A stretch of 64,000 bases of DNA from Pedobacter panaciterrae (GCF_001636695.1 NZ_LGEL01000006.1:62001-126000), one strand, 5' to 3'; shown: positions 18,446 to 27,055, numbered from the stretch's first letter. The notes: a model not told the origin generated them from the sequence alone. Translations and numbers: made by a program.

Positions 18446-19747
18446 ATGAACAACATAACTTATTTTAAAGATCAGTTTGAACAGCTGCAAGAGGCAAATC
18501 CGAAAGGTACTATTGCCGATTTGAGGAAGCATGGATTTGATGCATTCACGAAAGACGGCGTTCCCACTTATCGCGATGAAGATTGGAAATATACGAACGT
18601 AAGCAGCCTGTTCGACAAGGAATATCAAATGGCTGAAAACTCCGAAATTACTTTAACGGATGTTAACGCTATCAGATTACCGGGCTACAAACAAGCGAAT
18701 GAGCTTGTGTTTTTAAATGGCCGCTTTATACCCAATCTTTCTACTATCCGTTCCGGAAGTACAGACCTTATCGTATTGCCCCTTGAGGAAGCAGCTAAAG
18801 GCGAATACAAAGACATAGTTGCCGCCCACTTAAACCAGAGCAGTAATTATTTAAACGATGGCATTCATGCCTTAAATACTTCTTTTATCGATGGTGGTGT
18901 TTTTGTTCATGTCCTAAAGGGCAAGGAACCAGAGCATCCTGTTTATTGCTATCATATTTTAGATGCGAGGCAAAATCCGGCCCTTGCGCAACCCAGAAGT
19001 CTGATCCTTGTCGATGAGAGTAGCAAACTGCAATTAACAGAAAGCTATACTACCCTTGGTACCGAAGACAGTTTTAACAACCAGGTAATAGAAGTAGTTG
19101 TTAAAGAGAATGCCTATATGGAATATTATAAGATTCAAAATGACGCTGCAAATGCAAATCAGGTAAGCAGCACTCATATCAGACAAATTGGACGAAGTTA
19201 CGTCCACACCGTAACCATCACGCTAAACGGAGGCATCGTACGTAACAATATGAATCTGGTGCTTGATGCTGCCGGCAACGAAACCCATCTTTATGGCTTA
19301 TACCTGTTAAAGGGCAAAAGTCATGCAGATAACCATACGCTGATTGACAATTTAAAACCAAATTGCTTTAGCAATCAATTATATAAGGGAATTGCTGATG
19401 ACACCTCTACAGCAGTATTTAATGGTCGCATTATGGTTCAGCCAGATGCACAAAAAACCAATGCTTACCAGAGCAATAAGAACATCTTGTTGTCGGAGAA
19501 TGCAACAATAAATACAAAACCGCAGCTGGAGATTTTTGCAGATGATGTTAAATGCTCACATGGTTGCACCATAGGTCAGCTAGACGAAGAGGCAATGTTT
19601 TATTTGAAGGCAAGAGGCATTCCAAAAGAAAGTGCGGAAGTACTTTTACTACAAGCTTTTGCTGCCGACATCGTTGACCAGATCAAACCAGAGCCTTTAC
19701 GTTCTTACGTATCTAAACTTATCTATGAACATTTAGCAATTCAATAG
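18446..19747 (+). CDS. sufD: SufD, Fe-S assembly scaffold subunit
   Basis: 433 residues. The N-terminal helical part (PTYRDEDWKYTNVSSLFDKEY) is a SufD hallmark. The right-handed beta-helix core ends with KPQLEIFADDVKCSHGCTIGQLDEEAMFYLKARGIPKESAE, shared by SufB and SufD, including the Cys-His pair used at the SufB-SufD interface. It starts 24 bp after sufC and is followed after one base by sufS. It is part of the SufBC2D complex, needed for iron acquisition. Confidence 0.96.
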   Translation: MNNITYFKDQFEQLQEANPKGTIADLRKHGFDAFTKDGVPTYRDEDWKYTNVSSLFDKEYQMAENSEITLTDVNAIRLPGYKQANELVFLNGRFIPNLSTIRSGSTDLIVLPLEEAAKGEYKDIVAAHLNQSSNYLNDGIHALNTSFIDGGVFVHVLKGKEPEHPVYCYHILDARQNPALAQPRSLILVDESSKLQLTESYTTLGTEDSFNNQVIEVVVKENAYMEYYKIQNDAANANQVSSTHIRQIGRSYVHTVTITLNGGIVRNNMNLVLDAAGNETHLYGLYLLKGKSHADNHTLIDNLKPNCFSNQLYKGIADDTSTAVFNGRIMVQPDAQKTNAYQSNKNILLSENATINTKPQLEIFADDVKCSHGCTIGQLDEEAMFYLKARGIPKESAEVLLLQAFAADIVDQIKPEPLRSYVSKLIYEHLAIQ

Positions 19748-19748
19748 C

Positions 19749-20963
19749 ATGGCCATTTCAGATCTCAGACAACAGTTTCCAATACTTAACCGCATGGTTA
19801 AAGGCAAACCTTTGGTATATTTTGACAATGCCGCCACTTCGCAAAAACCACAAGTGGTTATTGATGCACTTACACATTATTACACGCATTACAATGCCAA
19901 CATACACAGAGGGATCCACACCCTTGCAGAAGAAGCCACTATGGCTTATGAGGCTACCCGTCGTGCTGCACAAGAGTTTATAGGTGCAACATCCGAAGAA
20001 GAAATTATCTTTACCAGAGGTACAACAGAGGGGATTAATTTGGTTGCCTATACCTGGGGCCGACAAAACATAGCAACTGGCGATGAGATCATTATTTCTG
20101 GCATGGAGCACCATTCTAACATAGTTCCATGGCAAATACTTTGCGAAGAAAAAGGTGCTGTTTTAAAAGTTATTCCTGTTAACGATAATGGCGAGCTTGT
20201 AATGGATGCCTACAAAGCTTTGCTTAACATCAAAACCAAGTTGGTTTCTGTTGTTCATGTTTCAAACTCATTAGGTACAGTTAACCCGATTAAAGAGATC
20301 ATTGAAGCTGCTCATAAGGCTGGTGCTAAAGTATTAGTAGATGGTGCACAGTCTGCTGTTCATCTTGATATCAATGTACAGGAAATGGATTGCGATTTTT
20401 TCGCTTTCTCTGGTCATAAAGTATATGGGCCAACAGGTGTTGGTGTGCTTTACGGTAAGAAAGAGTTGCTCGAAAGCATGCCTGTTTTCCAAGGTGGCGG
20501 CGAAATGATCAAGGAAGTTACCTTCGAAAAAACAACATATAATGATCTGCCTTACAAATATGAAGCAGGCACACCAAACATCGCTGATACCATTGCATTA
20601 AAGGCAGCACTAGATTTCATCAAAGAAACCGGAAAACCCGCAATAAGAGCTCATGAAGAAAAATTGCTCAATTACGCAACGGCTCAGCTTCAAGCCATTC
20701 CGGGTCTTACCATTATAGGCAACGCCAAAGAAAAGGTGAGTCTGGTATCATTTGTCATTAAAGACATACACCCTCAGGATGTGGGAGTTTTACTGGACAA
20801 TCAAGGAATTGCAGTTAGAACAGGGCATCATTGTACACAGCCTTTAATGGCGCGTTTTGGCATTCCTGGCACGATAAGAGCATCCTTTGCCCTTTACAAC
20901 CAGAAAGAAGAAATAGATACACTGATTACAGGTTTACATAAAACCATAAAAATGCTTTCATAA
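19749..20963 (+). CDS. sufS: SufS, group II cysteine desulfurase
   Basis: 404 residues, PLP-dependent class V aminotransferase fold. The PLP lysine is Lys224 in FSGHKVYGPTG. The catalytic Cys362 lies in RTGHHCTQPLM, in the short lobe typical of SufS (group II), not the longer loop of IscS. Other landmarks are YFDNAATSQKP at the start and EHHSNIVPWQ. It removes sulfur from cysteine and hands it to SufE. Its stop codon overlaps the sufE ATG by one base, consistent with translational coupling. Confidence 0.97.
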   Translation: MAISDLRQQFPILNRMVKGKPLVYFDNAATSQKPQVVIDALTHYYTHYNANIHRGIHTLAEEATMAYEATRRAAQEFIGATSEEEIIFTRGTTEGINLVAYTWGRQNIATGDEIIISGMEHHSNIVPWQILCEEKGAVLKVIPVNDNGELVMDAYKALLNIKTKLVSVVHVSNSLGTVNPIKEIIEAAHKAGAKVLVDGAQSAVHLDINVQEMDCDFFAFSGHKVYGPTGVGVLYGKKELLESMPVFQGGGEMIKEVTFEKTTYNDLPYKYEAGTPNIADTIALKAALDFIKETGKPAIRAHEEKLLNYATAQLQAIPGLTIIGNAKEKVSLVSFVIKDIHPQDVGVLLDNQGIAVRTGHHCTQPLMARFGIPGTIRASFALYNQKEEIDTLITGLHKTIKMLS

Positions 20964-21412
20964 TGAATATTAAACTGATACATGAAATAGAAAAAGAGAT
21001 AATTGAGGACTTTGCATTGTTTGATTCATGGGAAGATAAGTACGAGTACATTATTGATATGGGTAAAAAGTTGCCAGTTCTTGAGGATGAGTATAAGCTT
21101 GACGAAAACAAAATAAAAGGATGTCAGAGTACCGTATGGCTGGTGGCTTCTTATAATGATGGCCGTGTATTTTTCAAGGCCGATAGTGATGCTGTAATTG
21201 TAAAAGGTTTGATCAGTATGCTTATAAAAGTATTATCTGGCCATACCCCTGCTGAAATTATTGACGCCCGATTGGATTTCATAAGAGAGATTGGTATGAT
21301 GACCCATTTGGCACAGACCCGCTCAAATGGCTTACTGTCTATGATAAAACAAATGAAAAATTATGCCATCGCCTTTCAGGCGATTAGCAATCAAAAAACG
21401 GATTATAAATAA
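20963..21412 (+). CDS. sufE: SufE, sulfur acceptor for SufS
   Basis: 149 residues, normal for SufE. The sulfur-accepting Cys54 sits in IKGCQSTVWL, the conserved SufE loop. The helical C-terminal part (LSGHTPAEIIDARLDFIREIGM) also fits the family. It accepts persulfide from SufS and passes it to SufB. The ATG shares its A with the last base of the sufS stop codon. Confidence 0.95.
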   Translation: MNIKLIHEIEKEIIEDFALFDSWEDKYEYIIDMGKKLPVLEDEYKLDENKIKGCQSTVWLVASYNDGRVFFKADSDAVIVKGLISMLIKVLSGHTPAEIIDARLDFIREIGMMTHLAQTRSNGLLSMIKQMKNYAIAFQAISNQKTDYK

Positions 21413-21423
21413 ATTAAAAGGTC

Positions 21424-21738
21424 ATGGATAAAGAAGAATTAAAGCAGAAAGTGATCGATTGTTTGCAAACCATTTACGATCCTGAAATTCCTGTAAGCAT
21501 TTATGAGCTGGGGCTAATCTATGAAACAGAGATATTGCCACCGCTAAACAACGTACAGATCGTGATGACGCTTACCGCTCCCGGGTGCCCGGCTGCACAA
21601 TCTATCCCTTTAGAAGTTGAGCAAAAGGTAAAAGAAATTGAAGGCGTAAATGAGGTTACAGTAATTGTAACCTGGGAGCCTGCCTGGAACAGAGACATGA
21701 TGTCGGAAACAGCACGGTTCGAATTAGGAATGATGTAA
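21424..21738 (+). CDS. sufT: SufT / MIP18-type DUF59 protein
   Basis: 104 residues of a DUF59 (MIP18) domain: VIDCLQTIYDPEIPVSIYEL, then VIVTWEPAWNRDMMSE, with the Cys-containing loop TLTAPGCPAAQSIPLEV. Family members, called SufT in suf operons and PaaD elsewhere, help carry Fe-S clusters to client proteins. The operon position, 11 bp after sufE, supports the SufT role. It is cytoplasmic. Confidence 0.9.
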   Translation: MDKEELKQKVIDCLQTIYDPEIPVSIYELGLIYETEILPPLNNVQIVMTLTAPGCPAAQSIPLEVEQKVKEIEGVNEVTVIVTWEPAWNRDMMSETARFELGMM

Positions 21739-21749
21739 TATAAAAAACA

Positions 21750-22223
21750 ATGAAAATTACTGCTCAGGAAGAATATGGCTTAAGGATACTACTCCACATA
21801 GCCCGACATGGTGATAAAGAAGGAGCAAGCATTCCTATGATTAGCGATGCAGAGGGGCTTTCTGCAGCCTATGTGGCAAAACTTACCCGTACCCTTCGCC
21901 TTGCGGGTTACATCAATAGTACGCCAGGTAATAAAGGTGGATATATTTTAGCTAAGCCTGCCGAAAACATAAATATTAATCAGGTTATGAAGGTGCTTGG
22001 CGGTTCTCTATACAGCAATAAATTCTGTGAGGACTACTCTGGCTCGTTAAAGCTATGTACTAACTCAGTAGATTGCTCTGTACGCTCTTTGTGGCAAATG
22101 ATTCAGTTATCTGTTGATCAATTATTGGATCATATTTCCCTTAAGGAATTGATAAGTACGGAGCAGGATTCCAACCTTCAGATCATCAATAAAATAAATG
22201 CTTTAAAAATGGCTAAACTATAA
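21750..22223 (+). CDS. Rrf2-family regulator at the end of the suf operon (IscR/SufR-like)
   Basis: 157 residues. The Rrf2 winged helix occupies residues about 1-85 (EEYGLRILLHIARHG, LSAAYVAKLTRTLRLAGYI, TPGNKGGYILAKP). Three cysteines at 93, 103 and 109 can hold an Fe-S cluster, but their spacing is C-x9-C-x5-C rather than the C-x5-C-x5-C of E. coli IscR. It is co-directional and 11 bp after sufT, so it most likely senses cluster status and controls this operon. The palindrome on the sufB -33 box is a candidate target; that link is inference. Confidence 0.88.
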   Translation: MKITAQEEYGLRILLHIARHGDKEGASIPMISDAEGLSAAYVAKLTRTLRLAGYINSTPGNKGGYILAKPAENININQVMKVLGGSLYSNKFCEDYSGSLKLCTNSVDCSVRSLWQMIQLSVDQLLDHISLKELISTEQDSNLQIINKINALKMAKL

Positions 22224-22242
22224 TTAGAACCTTACTATAGAG

Positions 22243-22455
22243 GTGACAATGGGAACATGCTATGGTGCAAACTTTAATGGTGCAAACTTTAATGGTGCAA
22301 ACTTTAATGGTACAAACTTTAATGGTGCAAACCGTCATCTCGACGATAGGAGAGATCTCTTGTTAATCTCAATTGCCTTGCAGCTACTTCTTGATCAAGA
22401 GATCTCTCCTATCGTCGAGATGACGGCGGCTTTAAAAGCAAGCCGTCATCTGTAA
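22243..22455 (+). CDS. Small pentapeptide-like repeat frame interrupted by a palindromic element (doubtful gene)
   Basis: A 70-codon frame with a GTG start (or ATG two codons on), 20 bp after the Rrf2 stop. It encodes GANFN-GANFN-GANFN-GTNFN-GAN, which resembles pentapeptide repeats of the A(N/D)(L/F)xx type, then abruptly the translation of the 31-bp palindrome arms at 22332-22426. The second half therefore has no independent coding signal. Either a microgene was interrupted by the palindrome, or the frame is chance over a minisatellite. Confidence 0.3.
   Translation: MTMGTCYGANFNGANFNGANFNGTNFNGANRHLDDRRDLLLISIALQLLLDQEISPIVEMTAALKASRHL
22266..22332 (+). repeat. 15-bp tandem repeat (four full units plus a partial)
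   Basis: Units TGCAAACTTTAATGG start at 22266, 22281, 22296 and 22311 (the fourth has A for G at position 2). A fifth begins at 22326 and is cut after seven bases by the palindromic element. The 15-bp length keeps a reading frame of five residues per unit. Confidence 0.9.
22332..22426. repeat. Palindromic repeat element, copy 1 (31-bp perfect arms)
   Basis: Left arm 22332-22362 and right arm 22396-22426 are perfect 31-base reverse complements. They begin CCGTCATCTCGACGATAGG and contain the inner palindrome AGAGATCTCT. The 33-nt loop is related to the loop of copy 2 at 28304-28333 when read on the opposite strand. It looks like a dispersed REP/MITE-type element. A further CCGTCATCT occurs just outside, around 22442. 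Confidence 0.85.
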
Positions 22456-22483
22456 TTTATTTAACTCATTAAAGATTCCCACC

Positions 22484-25171
22484 CTAAAGGTTTTTCATAC
22501 TAATTGCCTTTAAACGGGCAGAAGGTTCTGTAAACACAAAATAAACATTATGCTTGCCTTTGACTGGTTCAATATCAGCAATAGTATTTAAACCACCGTT
22601 TTCTTTTGAAGAGGATTGTCCGATAAGTTTTCCTTCCGGTGAATCTATACGAATCTCAATCTTACCTGCCGACACATTATCTGCACCAACAAATTCAATC
22701 TTTTTAATATCTGTTAAATCAACTTTGTTTAGTTGCAGATACGCTCCTTTACTCTTAGCTGTGACAACAGATTTGTTATCGTTAAAGCTAATTTCGTTCG
22801 CATTATCTGTATTATTAACAAGTACATAAGGGTGGCGCAATACAACAATATCTTCTCCAAACTGTGCAGGAGCTAATTTAGTCCCATGATCTTTATAGGC
22901 TGCTCTGAAAATAAAGCTTCCCTTATTAGGTTGATCCGGTTGAACATTTGTAGTGTAAGAACCTGTAACCGGCAGTGATTTCTGTGCTGTTTTCTTTTCG
23001 CTGAAACTCAATACGTATTTAATGATCGAGTTTACTTCAGCGGTAGACATTGATGAGTGAGCAGGCATCATTGCATCGCCCCATACGCCAGAACCACCTT
23101 CAATAACCTTTTTGGTAAGCTTTCCTTCAGCCGTTTTATCTCCTTTATACTTTAAAGCCACCTCAGTAAAGGATGGACCTAAAGACTTAGTATCCACTGC
23201 ATGACAAGCATTGCAATCACTTTTTTTGATTAACGCTTTTGCTTTAGCATACTGCGCAGAAACATCAAACTGGTTCTGATTTTGTGCTACAACTGTTAAG
23301 TCGTATCCCTCAGACAGGTAATTAATGGCTACAGAAACCTGCGAGGCTGGTATTCTTTTGTCCGCAAGACTTCCATCCTCTTTATCCGTAACACTAACAG
23401 CATAATTAATAATGCTGGCAGGGAAATAGAAGCTTGAGTTTCCTTTGGTGAAGTTAAACTTAACAACAGGAGTTGCATTTCCGGCAACTAAATCAATCGA
23501 CTTGCTGTTTTTTGCTCCATGAGGATCGGTAACAGTAAGTGTAGCCTTATAAACACCTGCCGCTGTAAGTATTACTTCAGGATCAGCAGTTTTAAATGTT
23601 TGTTTTAATACTCCGCCTTTAGTGATCTTCCACTCATATTTTAATTCATCCCCATCACTATCAATTGTACCGGCTGAAGACAATTTCACTTTTAAAGGTA
23701 AAGCTCCGGCGGTTTTATTTGACGCCACCTGCACCTGAGGCTTACGGTTACCACCATTGAATTCAATTTTGATCAACTCAGCTTCAGGATTATCTTTAAA
23801 GTATCCATTTCCATATTCAAGCACATATAAACTTCCGTCAGGACCAAATTTCATATCAATAGGACCTCTTAAAGTAAGTTCAGGAAGGAAACGCTCCATA
23901 GATTTGTACAAGCCATTTTCATCGAGAGTTACAGCTATTATCCAACCACGTACCCAGTCAGTAATTAGCCATTTGCCCTCATAATATGCCGGAAATAAAT
24001 ATTTAGCATTGGTAAAATCAGATTTATGAAATACCGGACCTCCAACTGAACTTCGGCCGCCACTGCCTAATACCGGAAATTCTTCGCTGGTTGCATAAGG
24101 ATACCAGATCATTGCAGATACCGCAGGAGGCAACTCCTTTAATCCGGTATTGTTTGGTGAATTGTTTACTGGTTTAAGCGCATCATAAAGTTCGCCTGAT
24201 TTCTTAGTCGCAAAATCATAATAACGGTATGCCTCATTATCGCCTATAAAGTATGGCCAGCCATAATTACCCGACTTTTTAGCCATATTAAACTCATCGT
24301 ATGACCTTGGTCCTCTTGTTTCCGAAGAGTTTGAACCATCCGGACCTACCTCACCCCAATACAACCATCCTGTATGACTATCTATTGTTAACCTCCAGGG
24401 GTTTCTGTTACCCATTGTGTAAATTTCAGGACGGGTCTTTGGTGTTCCTTTAGGGAACAAATTTCCTTCCGGAATAGTATACGAGCCATCCGGCTCAGGA
24501 TGGATACGCAAAATTTTACCCCTTAAATCATTGGTGTTACCAGATGACTTCTGAGCATCCCGGGGAGATTCTCCCGGACGTTCGTCAATTGGAGTAAAAC
24601 CATCTGATGATCTTGAAAACGTATTATCTCCAGTACTTAGGTATAAATTTTTATCCTTATCGAACAACATACCACCACCTACATGGCAACATTCTTCGCG
24701 TTGAACTACTACATCTAATACCTTTTTTTCTGTAGCCATATTCAGTTTACCTCCAGCCCAGGTAAATCTGGAAAGTCTGTTTACAGATACATCTTTTGGA
24801 GAATAGTAAATATAGATCCATTTGTTTTTAGCATAATCAGGATCAAGAATAACACCTTGCAATCCGTCCTCACCTTCTGAGCGTTCGCCTTTTTTACTTA
24901 CATACTCTCTGCTAACAGCAAAATCTGCTATTATATCCATTTTATTAGTTGCAGGATCGTATATTTTTAACTTCCCTTTACGCTCAGCATACAAAACCTT
25001 TCCTCCATCGAGAATTTGGAATTGCATCGGTTCTTCTAATTTCTGTTGAAGCACAACTTTGGTAAACCTGTTATCATCAGGTTTTTCCGGTGATTGCGCC
25101 TTTACTATATATGAAGAAACCAATAACAGCGAAAGAGCTGTTATTGGTTTCAATAATGATAATTTTATCAT
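22484..25171 (-). CDS. PQQ-dependent sugar dehydrogenase-like protein with PKD and cytochrome c domains
   Basis: 895 residues with an N-terminal signal peptide (MIKLSLLKPITALSLLLVSS, cleavage near KAQ). Residues about 35-470 form a soluble-glucose-dehydrogenase beta-propeller (EDGLQGVILDPDY, CCHVGGGMLFD, NDLRGKILRIHPEPDG, NPWRLTID). A PKD-like domain follows (SAGTIDSDGDELKYEW), then a c-type cytochrome with haem motif CNACH and an axial Met candidate in DAMMPAHSSMS, and finally a carbohydrate-binding-like beta domain. The build suggests periplasmic or surface oxidation of a sugar with electron transfer through the attached haem. The substrate is unknown. It starts 12 bp after the isomerase-like lipoprotein gene, so the two form an operon. 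Confidence 0.85.
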   Translation of the reverse strand: MIKLSLLKPITALSLLLVSSYIVKAQSPEKPDDNRFTKVVLQQKLEEPMQFQILDGGKVLYAERKGKLKIYDPATNKMDIIADFAVSREYVSKKGERSEGEDGLQGVILDPDYAKNKWIYIYYSPKDVSVNRLSRFTWAGGKLNMATEKKVLDVVVQREECCHVGGGMLFDKDKNLYLSTGDNTFSRSSDGFTPIDERPGESPRDAQKSSGNTNDLRGKILRIHPEPDGSYTIPEGNLFPKGTPKTRPEIYTMGNRNPWRLTIDSHTGWLYWGEVGPDGSNSSETRGPRSYDEFNMAKKSGNYGWPYFIGDNEAYRYYDFATKKSGELYDALKPVNNSPNNTGLKELPPAVSAMIWYPYATSEEFPVLGSGGRSSVGGPVFHKSDFTNAKYLFPAYYEGKWLITDWVRGWIIAVTLDENGLYKSMERFLPELTLRGPIDMKFGPDGSLYVLEYGNGYFKDNPEAELIKIEFNGGNRKPQVQVASNKTAGALPLKVKLSSAGTIDSDGDELKYEWKITKGGVLKQTFKTADPEVILTAAGVYKATLTVTDPHGAKNSKSIDLVAGNATPVVKFNFTKGNSSFYFPASIINYAVSVTDKEDGSLADKRIPASQVSVAINYLSEGYDLTVVAQNQNQFDVSAQYAKAKALIKKSDCNACHAVDTKSLGPSFTEVALKYKGDKTAEGKLTKKVIEGGSGVWGDAMMPAHSSMSTAEVNSIIKYVLSFSEKKTAQKSLPVTGSYTTNVQPDQPNKGSFIFRAAYKDHGTKLAPAQFGEDIVVLRHPYVLVNNTDNANEISFNDNKSVVTAKSKGAYLQLNKVDLTDIKKIEFVGADNVSAGKIEIRIDSPEGKLIGQSSSKENGGLNTIADIEPVKGKHNVYFVFTEPSARLKAISMKNL

Positions 25172-25183
25172 GTTTGGGGTTAA

Positions 25184-26065
25184 TTACAATTTAGATACAA
25201 GGTTACGGAAGTTAACTACACTAGCAGCAACATCAGCGCTATTGCTTTCCCAGTTATATTCATACTCGGCTGAGATAGCTCCTTTAAAGTTCTGTCTCTT
25301 TAACTCTGCGATAACTGCAGGGATATTAGAAACACCTTCTCCCCAATGCACATCATGTCCGCCTTTACCTTTCTCGTGAAGATCTTTCATATGTGAATGC
25401 AATACATGTCCGTCAAGTTTTTTCAGACATTCAACAGGATCCAATCCTGAACGTACCCAATGACCTATATCAGCGCATGCACCTAAGCGCTTACTTTTTC
25501 CTTTAATAGCGTTCAACACGATATCAGGGTTCCAGTAATGAGATGGATCAGGGTGGTTGTGAATTGCAACATTGATTTGATATTTATCACATAAATCTGA
25601 AATCATTTGCAAATCTTTTTCATTTGGCTCTGAAGTGATGGTATGAATACCCATTGCTTTACAGAATTCAAATAATTTAATCCATTCAGCTTGGCTGTTA
25701 GCACCTGTAACACCAAATGCTACTACTTTAACATTATTTTCTTTGAGTTTCGCTAAAACAGCTTTTCTTTTAGCATCATCCATATCAGGCCCCATAGTTC
25801 CTTCTATACCCCCACCTATTTTCTGACCAGGGAAAGCCTCTACGTATCTTAAATTACAGCTGTCGATCTTTTTAATTGCCTCGGCAAATGTGAACAATCT
25901 GAAGGTATAAGCCTGAGAACCAAGTTCCCACCCCAATTTTGCTTCCGGATATTTAGCAGAAGCATTAGACGAACCTGTTTTTACACTTTTACAGGCTGCA
26001 AGACAAGCCAGTAAAACAACAGCAAATTGTAGTTTTAAAGCAAATCTATTTTTTAATAAATTCAT
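25184..26065 (-). CDS. Sugar phosphate isomerase/epimerase-like lipoprotein (TIM barrel)
   Basis: 293 residues. The lipoprotein signal is MNLLKNRFALKLQFAVVLLACLAAC with the lipid Cys in LAAC. The body is a xylose-isomerase-like TIM barrel: LGWELGSQAYTFR, AIHNHPDPSHYWNP, LGACADIGHWVRSG, HMKDLHE and AEYEYNW, which supply the metal-ligand Glu, His and Asp positions. Family members isomerise or epimerise sugars; the export signal places this one outside the cytoplasm. It precedes the PQQ-dehydrogenase-like gene, so both probably handle the same oxidised sugar, for instance a 3-keto sugar (inference). Confidence 0.85.
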   Translation of the reverse strand: MNLLKNRFALKLQFAVVLLACLAACKSVKTGSSNASAKYPEAKLGWELGSQAYTFRLFTFAEAIKKIDSCNLRYVEAFPGQKIGGGIEGTMGPDMDDAKRKAVLAKLKENNVKVVAFGVTGANSQAEWIKLFEFCKAMGIHTITSEPNEKDLQMISDLCDKYQINVAIHNHPDPSHYWNPDIVLNAIKGKSKRLGACADIGHWVRSGLDPVECLKKLDGHVLHSHMKDLHEKGKGGHDVHWGEGVSNIPAVIAELKRQNFKGAISAEYEYNWESNSADVAASVVNFRNLVSKL

Positions 26066-26325
26066 GTTTGGTTAATTAAAGTTTGAAAAATTATCTAGGT
26101 TACATTTGTTATTCTATTTCTGCAAAATCTTTCCAGGTAAACTTCACAAGCCAAAAGGCAGGTAATAAGTTTAGTCATTATGTATCTTGTAAAAAGACGC
26201 CAACAATATAGTTATTATTGAAGTTTTTCCTTTTACTAATAGAGCGAAATATTTTGGTTACTAAAAATCGTGTTTTATAAAAGCCCTAAAAATGGACTTA
26301 TTGTCTTAAATCATGGATAATATTA

Positions 26326-26793
26326 TCAGGCGGATTTACTCTTTTCTATTTCAAACTCAGTATCAATTCCTAATGCACCTTTGTTTTTAGATGCGGCAAC
26401 GGCCAGTTCATCACAACGCTCATTTTCGGGATGATTGTTATGGCCTTTTATCCAAACAAATTTAACATGGTGTAGTTTATATACGCTAAGAAAACGCATC
26501 CAGAGGTCCTTATTCTTTTTGCCTTTAAACCCTGTCTTAACCCAGCCAAACACCCATTTCTTTTCTACAGAATCAATCACATATTTTGAATCTGAGAATA
26601 CGGTAATTTCTTGTCCGGGATTTTTTAATGCGTTTAAGCCTACTATAACTGCCAGCAATTCCATTCTGTTATTTGTAGTTAAGCGGAATCCCGCACTCAG
26701 TTCCTTATAATGTGAACCTGAGCGTAAAATTACTCCGTATCCACCTGGCCCTGGGTTTCCGCTAGCTGCTCCGTCGGTATAAAGTTCGATCAT
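26326..26793 (-). CDS. rnhA: Ribonuclease H type 1
   Basis: 155 residues, normal for RNase HI. The catalytic acids are all visible: Asp in IELYTDGAASGNPGPGGYG, Glu in TNNRMELLAVI, Asp in TVFSDSKYVID, and Asp in NERCDELAVAAS, with the handle region VFGWVKTGFKGKKNKDLW. It removes RNA from RNA-DNA hybrids in the cytoplasm. It stands alone, transcribed away from the tRNA-His gene. Confidence 0.95.
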   Translation of the reverse strand: MIELYTDGAASGNPGPGGYGVILRSGSHYKELSAGFRLTTNNRMELLAVIVGLNALKNPGQEITVFSDSKYVIDSVEKKWVFGWVKTGFKGKKNKDLWMRFLSVYKLHHVKFVWIKGHNNHPENERCDELAVAASKNKGALGIDTEFEIEKSKSA

Positions 26794-26920
26794 ATGTTAG
26801 GCAAATCTAGCTTTTTAAGCTATAAAAGCAATTTTTAGGGTGTTTTTTATATTTCCATCAGAATTTAATTGACTGAGATTTAATCGATTAAAAAAAAGAT
26901 TTAATCTAACTGAAAAAAGA

Positions 26921-26951
26921 TTTGAATAAAATATTTTAAATCGTACTTTTG
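26921..26951 (+). promoter_or_regulatory. tRNA-His promoter (TTTG-N19-TACTTTTG)
   Basis: TTTG at 26921-26924 and TACTTTTG at 26944-26951 are 19 bp apart, an exact fit to the Bacteroidota promoter pattern. It ends 19 bp before the mature tRNA 5' end. Confidence 0.75.
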
Positions 26952-26970
26952 TAGCGTTGAAAAACACATG

Positions 26971-27044
26971 GTGGTTTTAGCTCAGTTGGTTAGAGCATCG
27001 GTTTGTGGTACCGAGGGTCGTGGGTTCGAGCCCCATATTCCACC
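26971..27044 (+). tRNA. tRNA-His (anticodon GTG) with a weak acceptor stem
   Basis: A cloverleaf can be drawn: acceptor 26971-26977, D-stem GCTC/GAGC (26980-26983, 26993-26996), anticodon stem TCGGT/ACCGA around loop TTGTGGT with GTG at 27005-27007, and T-arm GTGGG-TTCGAGC-CCCAT (27020-27036). G at 26970 can be the extra G-1 and C at 27044 the discriminator C73, both tRNA-His identity features. The acceptor strands GTGGTTT and ATTCCAC leave two U-U mismatches (26975/27039 and 26976/27038). CCA is not fully encoded. Confidence 0.9.
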
Positions 27045-27055
27045 CAGATAGTTTT

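Noticed and set aside
22266-22332. Possible CRISPR-like array
   Set aside because: Units are contiguous 15-mers without spacers, and no cas genes are present. The 11-bp repeats at 33182-33221 fail for the same reason.
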